This document shows positions 49,501 through 58,690 of a stretch of 64,000 nucleotides of DNA, one piece after another. The notes below the pieces were generated by a model that worked only from the letters and a program-made list of their open reading frames with translations, did no database searches and was not told where the DNA came from. A program made the position numbers and the translations under genes. Position 1 is the stretch's first letter; every line of letters starts with the position of its first letter. The DNA is from Edaphochlamys debaryana (Eukaryota > Chlorophyta > Chlorophyceae > Chlamydomonadales), in the NCBI GenBank assembly GCA_016858145.1, contig JAEHOE010000030.1, positions 248,001 to 312,000 on the forward strand. The letters are read 5' to 3'.

Positions 49501-51820
49501 TGATGCTGAGCCTAGCTGTTGCCCCAGTGGCATCTATGCTGTTGCCCGCTTGCCCTGAAGTGGTGCCTCTGGTGCCTCGCGGTGATGTGCCCTACCCCAC
49601 CTCACTTGCTTCTTCCTCACTTCCCCTTGCGCTCCTACGTACGCGTAGCCATGCCGCCGCTCAGTCCCCCCATGATTCAAACTTGTCCGCCAGCCCCTAA
49701 CCAAGGGCATTCTATACTGCTCAGTGCGCCTCCGCTTCGCTACCCAGTCCCCTAACTGTCCGTTTTCCGCGGGCCCCCAACCGCCGCTCAGTGCGCGGCA
49801 AGGTTTGTTCTGCTGCGTATTTCCTCTTCAACGGGGCTGACAGCCAAGCTGCCCTCGTAGAGTGCATAGAGCGGCAAGCGGGCTCCGCACTAGAGCGAAC
49901 CCCCCTCGACACCTTCAAGACTTGGAGCCAGTGCGGTGCGGTTTGCGTGGCCCGATCCCACCCGGAGCCCACCACTCCCCCCTCCTCACCCGTGTACGGC
50001 GGGAAGTCGAGGTTGGGCGGCGGGGGCTGCAGCGAGGCGGGGGCCAGGGGTTCGCAAGATGTCAGGGGGGGATTCCAAGTGGGCAGTGATCAGGCCCGAT
50101 CACGAAGGTCGAGGTCCAGCTAGCACCAAGGCTTTCTTGCGGCAAGGCCCCGGTCAGAGCAATGCAAGCGATGGCGTCATGGTCACACCCACCGGCGATG
50201 CGATGGCTGGCGGCTCAGGCGGTGACGGCGGCGGGGGAAGCCCCGGCGGCGGGGGACTGGGCGGCGGCGACGGAGGGGCAGGGGGGCTCAAGGGCGGGGG
50301 GATGCCAGGAGGCGGAGAGGGCTGAGGCTGCATGGGAGGCGGTGCTGGAGGGGAGGATGGGGACGTGTTGGGAGGGGGCGGGTTCGGGGAGGGAGGGTTG
50401 GGAGAGGGCCGCCGAGGGGGCTTTGGGTTGCCGGGAGGGGGGGAAGGTGCCGCCGGCTTCTTCGGTGGCTTGGGAGGGGCAGGCGGATTGGGGGAAGGTG
50501 GCAGCGGGTGCGGGCTGGGCGGCGGTGGGGAGGGGGGCTGAGGGCTGGGCGGATGGGGAGAGGGAGGCGGCGAGGGCGGAGGGGAGGGAGGCGGAGGAGG
50601 GGAGGGTGGAGGGGAGGGCGAGGGTGGCGGGGAAGGAGGCGGAGGAGGAGAGGGCGGAGGTGAAGGGGGTGGCGAGGGCGACGGAGGAGGGGATGGGGGC
50701 TGCGGCGGAGACGGTGGGGGGGGCGGCGGCGAGGGCGGCCTTGGAGGCGGCGGTGGGGATGGCGGTCGCGGCGGAGGGGGAGGAGGGGATGGGGGATGCG
50801 GTGGGGACGGCGGAGGGGGAGAAGGGGACGGGGGAAGCGGTGGGGACGGCGGAGGGGGAGAAGGGGATGGGGGAAGCGGTGGGGACGGCGGAGGGGGAGG
50901 GGGCGAAGGTGGCACAGGGGGCGGAGGCGGAGGCGATGGGGGAGAAGGCGGTGACGGCGGCGGTGAGGGCGGCGTCGGCGGCGAGGGAGGAGGATAGGGG
51001 GGACTGGGCGGCGGAGGGTAGGCTGGGGACCCGTATGCCGGCCCATACGCTGGGGGGTAGAGAGGGGCCGGTGCGAACGGGGCCGGCGTTACAGACGTCT
51101 CCGGCGAGGGTGATGGAGACGGAGATGGAGATGGCGAGGAGGAGGAGGAGGGAGAAGGCGAGGTGTCGCCGCTAGGTGTGCCCACCGAGGGCTCTGCGGG
51201 GCGGGCAGGGGCGGGCGTTGGTGTTGGCTGGTGTGCGTGTCAGACTGGGTGTGCGTGTGGGACGGTGACACGCTTGCGGGGGACCGGTGGCCGCTTATCG
51301 AGGGGTCGAAGCACGCTGGGATCGAGCGCTCGCGACCAGCTTCTGTACACGCAGCAGCTGAGGAAGCAGCTGTCGACTATGGCGTCACTCCGAAAGGGAT
51401 GGAAGAATGTGTGGCGCTAGCCGGTAGCTAGTGTGAGCAGCCTCGACAGCAGGAAAGTTTGGTCGCTAGCAATCCAAAGCGCCTTGGCATAAGGGCTCCA
51501 GCCCGCGGACTCCTTATCATCGCGTTGCGGGCGGTCGACAGGATGGCAATCACATGTTCAGCGTTACTGTGCTATCGCCCGGCCCAGAACGCTATTCCCG
51601 CCGCTTTGTGTCGACATTTGAAGGCAACATCGGAAGCGTCGGTCGTCCCCTGCAGCGAGGTCCCGGCGTTGCCCGCCCGCCGCCCGGTGCTGCCGCGACT
51701 AAAGCCCTTGCCTTGTAGGAGTTGCCGCCCATTCGCCGCTTGCCCTAATGCTAGGGAGTAGTAACATGCTAGAGTAATGGCCAGGACGAGGCCCTGAGAG
51801 CCTCGTCGCAATGGCCGCAT
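43586..51820 (-). CDS. Secreted proline-rich protein with five PAN/Apple-like modules (1277 aa, 13 exons)
   Basis: Exons 51712-51820, 50193-51193, 49990-50026, 48829-48983, 48211-48487, 47955-48061, 47283-47330, 46388-46816, 45496-46045, 45080-45234, 44640-44910, 44329-44483 and 43586-44125 close in phase to 1278 codons, stop included. A signal peptide (LVLAITLACYYSLALGQ) leads to an SPP-rich region (residues about 37-370). Five modules follow, each with the pattern YRC...KLYPG...C.NRC...C...GWC...CKF (six cysteines, split over two or three exons), joined by Pro-rich linkers. Module spacing resembles PAN/Apple domains, which bind protein or carbohydrate outside the cell. The architecture resembles hydroxyproline-rich wall glycoproteins of green algae. 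The first intron needs a GC donor (CAAG/GCAAGG); the downstream phase supports it. The TAA stop overlaps a donor-like GTAAGG, so a longer isoform is possible. Confidence 0.87.
44261..44310. repeat. Five-copy 10-bp tandem repeat in an intron
   Basis: Five units of (T/G)(G/T)GTACTGCC/TGGTACTGCC type, between coding exons 44329-44483 and 43586-44125 of the PAN/Apple gene. Confidence 0.85.
47791..47947. repeat. Four-copy C-rich minisatellite in an intron, period 39-40 bp
   Basis: ACACGCCCCCC recurs at 47802, 47841, 47881 and 47920, each followed by CTTCCCC and CCTCCAC stretches. It lies in the 624-bp intron 47331-47954 of the PAN/Apple gene and ends a few bases from the donor of the exon at 47955. 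Confidence 0.8.
48993..49047. repeat. Poly-purine G-rich tract
   Basis: Runs of 3-9 G separated by single A, in the long intron 48984-49989 next to the acceptor of the exon 48829-48983. On the transcribed strand this is a C/T tract that could serve as a pyrimidine tract; on the other strand it could form G-quadruplexes. Confidence 0.6.
50767..50900 (-). repeat. 39-bp coding minisatellite in the SPP-rich exon
   Basis: GACGGCGGAGGGGGAG (plus strand) recurs at 50806, 50845 and 50884, with a diverged copy 39 bp earlier. It encodes a 13-residue unit like SPPLPPSPSPPPP, so length changes would keep the frame. Confidence 0.75.
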
Positions 51821-53493
51821 GGTTGGCGTCGCCTGCAACAGCTTGGGCCTGGATCACCCTGATGCGTGTTGAATAGTGCCAGCGACCTAACGACACATCC
51901 TTCTACGTATAGGGCCAAGGTCTAGCCTAACGCCGTGTGCAGCGTGTGTAGTCACTTGCGCTCAGACGCGATTGTCGTCGTCGAGCAGCAGCAGTGCTAT
52001 GTCTGGCGAGAAGCGTGTAGGCGATCGTGCGTAGGTATGGAGGCGACGACTCAAGTCTTGCGACACGGGGCGCACTCTACTGGGTTGATGCATCAATGGG
52101 CATCCGGTGGGCCATCCGCCCGCCAAGTTCGGTAGACATGCCCGGCGCGACCCGACGCGTGACATCTAGCAGCAAATAGTACTTTCATTTCTTTAACCCT
52201 ACGCAGTCATGATTGGGCAAAGCGGCCTCGTGGCGCGCGCAAGCGATAACCGGCTTTTGGCTCGGCCTACGCATCTCGACTCGCTAGTTACTGCTACTCA
52301 TACGCGCTCTTTCTATCTGCTTGATGCAGTCAACGGATGGGTATCTTCGAGGGATTTCGATTTCGGACGCGCAAGGCACGCTGGGACAAACCGAGGAGAG
52401 CAGCGAGAACACCTTCTGCGCATTATCAGGAGCAACCGTTTATGTTGCCGTCTTGTCCCACGCCCGCCCGATAAAACGGTCAACGACCATCCGCACGTCG
52501 CATCGAGTCCTCGATATGCTAGCGAGGCCGCGGCCGCGGCAACCTGCCAACTCGCTGCAAAGCGGTGTAGCTGGGCTTATGGCGCGTGTTGTCGAGGACG
52601 GTCACACCGGGTCGCGATGTCGCGAGTGGCGGGTGGCGGGCATGGAGAGGCCCCCTGTAGAGCTCTAGGGCGCGAGGCTGGCGCCAGCATCACAGAAGGT
52701 ATCTACGCGCGACGCGGCTGACTCCAAGACGGGCATGCTGGGTCGCGATATGTGTGACACGCCGGCGGCGGCGTGAGAGGCGGCGACAGGACCGTTGTGG
52801 CTCCTCCCAACCCCCCTCGTTTGTTGACAAAGGACACTGCCTGTACGCCCATCAGGCCCTGCCCACCACCACCAGCACAAGCCCGCCATGTCGGTCAGAG
52901 TGCCTCTACGCTCTACTCCATCTCAGGGGCGCTGTTGTGAGGCTGCAGCAAGGGGCGCCTTCGCACAGCGACGTCCTGGAGGTTGCCTTCCAGTCCCTCG
53001 TCACTCCAGTCGGCCAGACCGTTGTCCTTGTCCTCGTCTTCTTTGCTTTCCACACTGATTCCACACTTCCACTCCATCCAGTCAGCTGGGAGCCTGGGGG
53101 GCCAGATCCTTGCCCTCGTTGCTCTCGAGTTGCACTCTGCTGCCCCAGTCTACCACCAAGCAGATGCTTCCACAACTTTCCTCATCACACCACACATCTC
53201 AGTCAGCAACTTCCCGTCACCTGCTGCTGCCCAGCCCAACGCCTGCCCTGCATCACTGATCACTTGACTGTCCTGTACACACATTGGCCGCTGTACCCTT
53301 AAGTCCCGTGTCCGCATGCACATTCCGCCCGTGTGCCGTGATCACTCCACCCACATCCTATCAACGCTACCAACACCGACGCACAGTCTTGTTGCAAGAC
53401 TGCCTGCGCGCATCCCACCTCGGCGCCAAATGGCCCCATGCCTGCATGCATGACCCCCGCCCCCATGCAGCTGCAGGCTGCACCCACTGCGCC
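51821..53493. other. Intergenic region upstream of the PAN/Apple gene
   Basis: Expected to hold the promoter of the PAN/Apple gene and the 3' UTR of the F-box/JmjC gene. A 170-codon plus-strand frame at 52209-52721 has no recognisable domain, hydrophobic pattern or splice partners and is not called. I saw no minus-strand TGTAA. Confidence 0.5.
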
Positions 53494-56400
53494 TCACAGC
53501 CCAAAGACGAACTTGAAACCCGCGCCCGCACCCCCGGACTCGCCCCCAGAGGTCGTAGCAGCGGGAGTGGCTGGGCTGCTGGCGTTAAAGTTGAACCCGA
53601 ACGAGAACCCCCCGCCTCCGCCTCCGCCGCAGGTGCCGGTGGTTACTGCGTCCGTCCCCTCCTTTGCCTCAGGCTTGGCCCCGCCCTTGACCGCCCGCTT
53701 CGGCTCGTGCTCCACCTTTGCTGCCGGTGCGGACTCCCCAGCGCTTGGCTTGAAGAGGCAGGCGAGCCTGGGGGGAGGTGCAAAGTGGCACCAAGCGTGT
53801 TACAAGAGTGAACGGGCGGCATGGGCACGGGTTTACGCATCCCTCAGGATGCTTGGGGTTGTGACCGCACATAGCCCGCGGCACCTCATCCAACCGAGGG
53901 CTCCGCTCGTGCTCTGCCCCGCCCCCGCGCGTCCCGTCCTGCCCGTCCCTTGCCCCCAAAGGCCGCACTTGTGCGTCTCCTCCGCCTTGGCCCGCGCCTC
54001 CCGCCACCGCGCCTCCACCGCCTCCAGCAGCGCCGGCCGCTCGCGCCGTAGCACGTCCGTAAACCGGTCGTACAGGTCACACCTGCATCCGTACGGGCGT
54101 GTCGTACAGGGGACGTGAGGTTGCGGGCCCCTCCAGTGCGACCAGGGAGACGTGCTCCCCAGCAGCTACGGCCACCCGTGCTACTTGACCTACCCTCACC
54201 GTACCGCACGGCCGGCATCCCCACGGTGTTCCCCTCACCAGGCCCACCTACCACGCGGAAAGCTGCCCTCCCGGCCCCTTCCACTCCGCCCTGCCCTGAC
54301 CCGCACCTGTTGGCCAGGGCGCAGCCGGACACCAGCTCCGGCCTCCGCGACTTGAGGAACGTCAGCACCTGGCGGCCACAGCGGGAACGCACAAAATAAG
54401 GCATAACGCATGACATGGAGGCGTGAAGACACCTCAGAAGGCACCGGGTAGCATGTGGGTGGCGAGACGACGGCGGCGGCTTGCAGGGCGGCGCACGGGG
54501 GCCAATGCAACGCGCGGCTAGCCGTGTCCGGGCCCCCAGACGGTAATGCGGCGCACGGCGACCAGCGTCGTAAGGGACTTCCCGCAAGCTGTGCAAAGGC
54601 CCGCGCACTGGCCGCGGCCTGCTCAATCCCCCGCACCTGCGGCAGCCCCACCGCCGAAACGTAGTTCTGGGTGAGGGCGCAGCTCTCCTGTGGACGAGGC
54701 GCGGACGGGGAGCAAAGGCGCGGTCGCGTGGCCTCATCAGAAAGGTACCCGTAGCGGTGTGTATGCCCATGGGCCGGATCGCTCTCCCGCGGCGGATGTA
54801 GATGAACCGGGGGCAGGGGTGTCTTCTCGCTCCCACCCGCACGCCCCCTCCCCCGCCGCCTCCCCTCCCCCACCTCCAGGTTGAGTACGCAGTGCCACCA
54901 GCCCCGCGGCACGAACAGCAGCTCCCCCGGCCGGGCCACGCACTCGATGGGCCGCACCTGCGCGCGTGCCGGAGTTGGGGAGGGGCCGAACCGGGCGGAG
55001 GGGTGGGGAGTGGCATGTCAGCGTGCGGTAATGAGAGGGGCAGTAACGCCCGAGGCCCGACCCTGGGTCTGTGCTCGGACTCGCGGCCTGCGCTGCCACC
55101 TTGGCCTCCCTCTTCATCGGCTGCACCTCAGCGTATTGGGGTCATCACCACACCCCGCTGGTAGACCTGCTCGCGGCGTAAAAGTTGACAAACCACTCCG
55201 CCCCGCCTATGTCTCCCTGGCTTGCACGAACAGCCCTCCGCACCTTGGTTTCTTTCGTCGCGGCGTAGAAGTTGACGAACCACTCGGCCAGGGACACGGG
55301 CGACGCCACGTCAGCGCCGTCGGGGGAGGGGTGCACGCCCGGCGGCGGGCAGCCGGGGGGGTAGAGCACCCACTTCTTGGCGCCCCACAGCAGCGCGTTC
55401 CATGCTGACGTGGCGTTGGGGTCCACGTGGAAGGACGAGCCGGAGCGGGCGGGGCCGAGGATGAGCCACCTGCCGCAAAGGAGGGAGGTTCGGGGTTGAG
55501 GGTTGGCGTTTGGGAGGTGGAGGGTGGCATAGAATGTGGGGGTGGAGGGCGGAGCGGGAGAGCGGCCAGACGCCTCGTAGCTCCTAGCGAACGCTCCTTC
55601 GTGTGAAGGGCTGCTCGCATGAGCCGGGGAGTCGTAGCGCACGCTTCTTCGTGTGTGTTCCAGGAGGACCCGGTCACAGCCAGGCGTCTCGGGCAGGGGG
55701 CCCCGAAAGCCGAAACACATGGGCCGAGCGCTAGCGGCTGGCTGCACCTGTAGTCCGGCCGTCCGTCCTCCCCGAGCAGCGAGAAGAGGTCTTCCCCAAA
55801 CACCTCTGGCACTGTGTAGTCCTGGACAGGGCGGAAAGCAGGAAGGATTTAACCGCGAAGACGCGAGGGGAGCGTCTGAGGAGGCGTGAGGGGCACAGCG
55901 CACGGCATGCCCAAGGCTCCACCTGCATCAGCCCCAGCCCCCCACCCTGCCTGGTGAACGGCACCGCCACGCCACCAGCCCCCACGCAGCACGGCAGGCA
56001 GCCCCCTGCCCCCCACCTTCCCCCGCCACCCCCCCTGCGCGGCCCCACCTGCACCAGCTCCGGGGAGGTGCGGGCGAAGGCCTTGTCGAACAGGTACAGC
56101 GGGCTCTCGTCGCCCCCGCAGTCGGCCGAGTAGGCCAGGTAGGTGGAGAAGGGCACCGGCATGTTGCCTGCGGGGGACAGGGTGTGGAGGGGATGAGCGG
56201 GGGGCGGGAGCGGGGCGCACGCAGGGTTGGGGCGTTGCAGGAAGCGGAGACGTGGACGGGAGAGGGGCAGGGCAGGGGACGCACGGAGGCTGGGCCAGCC
56301 TGGTGCACCCCGCCCCCAGCCCCGGACCTACGGACCCAGCCCGCCGCCCCCTCCCGCCCCCGGAAGCGCTCACCCACGATCACGTCCCGCTCCCCAAAGG

Positions 56401-58454
56401 TGCTGGCCAGATGGGCGCAGCTCCACTTCCCCAGCGCCGGCCAGGAGGCCATCACGTCCTGAGGGGGAGGGGCAGGTGGCGGCGGTTGGGAGGGAGGGGC
56501 GGGAGGGAGGGCGGGAGGGGGGGGAGCGTCGGCAAGGGCGCGGAAGCAGGCAGCGCTGGTGGTGCTGGTGCTGGGTGGTGGAGGAAGAGGGACCCCAGGA
56601 GCCGTCCGTGCTGCCCCCAACGCTACCATCCTTCCGCCCACCGTGAGGATGACGGGGCGGTTGGGGATCTCATACTCGGCCCCGAACTGCTCCGGCGTCA
56701 GGCCGCTGCGCCTGCGGACCGAGGAGGGGAGAGAGGGGTGGGGCCAGGGCGGTGCGGAATGGGGGCGTGGACACACGACTGCAGGCTGCAGTGCCTGTCC
56801 TCTCAAGCCAGGCAGCGCGCCGTCCGGCCATGAAGAGGGCTGCATTGGCCACGGAACCGCGTCCCGCACCGCGCCCGTATTCGTTCTCCTTGCCCCTGAC
56901 CCGGCCATCCTTCCCCACTCCCCACCCTGAACCTTCCCCACCCCCCACCCTGAACCAACCGCCGGCTCTCGACCAAGCAACCGACCCACCCACACATCCG
57001 CCCACCTCCCACTTCCGCTTCGCCCCACCTCCAGGCCGCCCCCAACCCTACGCCCCAACCCCACGCCCCAACCCCACGCCCCATACCCGCCCCCACCCAC
57101 CCCCACCCCACCCCACCCAAACCCCGATCAACCCCCTTCCCCCCAAGGCCACCTGTCGATGTTGTCCACCTCGAGCCACTCGGGCGGCACCTCCACGGTG
57201 GCGCAGAACCAGGGCTGGTACAGCAGGTCGCTGTAGAAGCCGCGCACACGCAGGTAGCGCTGCCCGCCGCTGCCGCCCACGGGCGGGCGCCGCATCAGCC
57301 GCCGCCGCCTGCCGTCGGCGGCAGCGACAGCAGCGGCGGCAGCAGCGTGGGTGGAGGAGGGCCCCGGGCCGGCAGCGTCCACGGCGTCGGCTTCAGCGGC
57401 AGCGGCAGCGGCAGCGGCAGCGGCAGCGGCGGCGGCGGGCTTGGTGTTAGCCTTGGCCTTGGCCCTGCTGCTGCTGCCGTGGCCGTTGGTGGTTGGGGCA
57501 GCGGGGGCGGCGGCGTCGGCTTTGTGGCGCTTGCTAGAGCGCTGGTCGCGGGCCGACGCCGTCGCTTCGGCGGCGGCGGCGGGGGCGGTGGCGCCCTTCC
57601 CCTTGCCCTTGCCCTTGCCTGCCTTGGCCTTCCCTTTGCCCTTGCCCCCCTGCTCTTCCGCCTCCTGCTCAGCCGCCCCCGCCTCCGCGGCCTTGCCCGC
57701 CGCAGCCGGTGGATTTTCGTCTTCCACCTCCTCGTCCGAGGCTGAGTAAGTGCCGTCGTCGTCTCGGGGCCCGGCCGGGACCAGGCCCCGGGAGACCAGG
57801 TAGGTCCGCTGCCAGCAACCCGCCCACTTGAAGGCACCGCCCAGCTCCTGTGCAGTACGGTAATGGATTGTGCATGGACGCGGATGGAGCTCAACTTGTG
57901 GACGGCAACACTTGTGGATTAGAAGTTGAGAGCGGAGAGGTACTGTCGGGTGACAGCCGAATCCCCCCGCCGTGCCCCTGCCGAAACCCCCAAGGGCAGG
58001 CGTGTGGCCCCCGCCCACCCATCCTCACGGCCTGCTGGCGCGCACCTCAATCACCAGCCCCTTCCAGTGCTCCTCCAGGTTGGCAAAGCAGTACAGGGAC
58101 TTGCTGACCAGGGAGAGGCGGGCAAAGTCCTCAGCACGCAGCACGCCGCTGCCGAGGATTTCCAGGAGCAGCTCATCGCGGAGCACCGACAGGTTCCCCA
58201 AACCTGCGCGGGGACAGCCGCAACGGCCAGTTTGCATCCTCCTGGGGCCCGGGGCGTTGCGCTCGGGCGAGGGAGACCAGCGCGCGACCGGCGGCCGCAA
58301 GGCGATGTACGCGGGACCGTGCCGGAAGCAACCGTGCCAGCGCCGTCCGCCCGTGGGTTCGTGGTGCTGCCGGTACCACACCTGCGTCACGTATGTTTGG
58401 GCCGCCACGCATGTAGAAGTTGCCGCCGGGCTCGATTCCAAAGGGATGCTCCAT
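53494..58454 (-). CDS. F-box and JmjC-domain protein, putative Fe(II)/2-oxoglutarate oxygenase (694 aa, 13 exons)
   Basis: Exons 58382-58454, 58046-58203, 57153-57847, 56642-56711, 56374-56458, 56049-56167, 55748-55821, 55244-55469, 54874-54957, 54637-54687, 54307-54368, 53969-54082 and 53494-53767 close to 695 codons with the stop. An F-box lies at about residues 27-75 (LSVLRDELLLEIL, SLVSKSLYCFAN). Residues 78-308 contain an Ala/Lys/Gly-rich insert. The JmjC domain spans about 309-545: NRPVILT, YLFDKAF, DYTVPEVF, then SSFHVDPNATSAWN (His439, Asp441), Lys456/457 and GWWHCVLNLE (His522), completing the Fe(II) triad. The order resembles plant F-box/JmjC proteins and JMJD6-type hydroxylase/demethylases. 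The F-box suggests recruitment to an SCF ligase. The tail is Gly-rich with FSFGFNFN and FKFVFGL. Substrate unknown; nuclear location inferred. Confidence 0.9.
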
Positions 58455-58690
58455 GCTGACGGAGCCGGCGCAGGCGCGCCCTGAGTTGATGAGCTTGCAA
58501 AGCAGTGTTGCCTACACTTAATCACGTTTTGCAAATAGAGCGAGCCGGCCCTTTGCCGCAATCGGTCGTGAAGTGCAATGGGGAGGGGGGGAACCTCGCC
58601 GCAGCAGGCAGACAGCAACAAGCTGTATACAGCACTCTATAAACAGATTGACCAACCCCTGACTCTAGCACTGCCTCAGCGTGCGAGTCA
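58455..58690. promoter_or_regulatory. 236-bp bidirectional promoter region
   Basis: The only DNA between the divergent start codons of the F-box/JmjC gene (58454, minus) and the unknown gene (58691, plus). It contains CTGTATACAG and a TATAAA box. Confidence 0.6.
58638..58643 (+). promoter_or_regulatory. TATA box for the 58691 gene
   Basis: TATAAA lies 48 nt before the plus-strand ATG at 58691, predicting a leader of only about 20-25 nt if transcription starts at the usual distance. Confidence 0.5.

Noticed and set aside
50162..51175. 337-codon plus-strand frame rich in Gly/Ala/Glu
   Set aside because: It is the antisense of the SPP-rich exon 50193-51193; GC-rich repeats are open in several frames. 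The minus-strand reading fits a complete in-phase gene.
52209..52721. 170-codon plus-strand frame in the gap upstream of the PAN/Apple gene
   Set aside because: No recognisable domain, no splice partners, mixed composition; may be chance in GC-rich DNA.
57347..57749. Two overlapping 132-codon plus-strand frames rich in Ala or Gly
   Set aside because: Antisense of the Ala/Lys-rich insert of the F-box/JmjC gene; triplet repeats open all frames.
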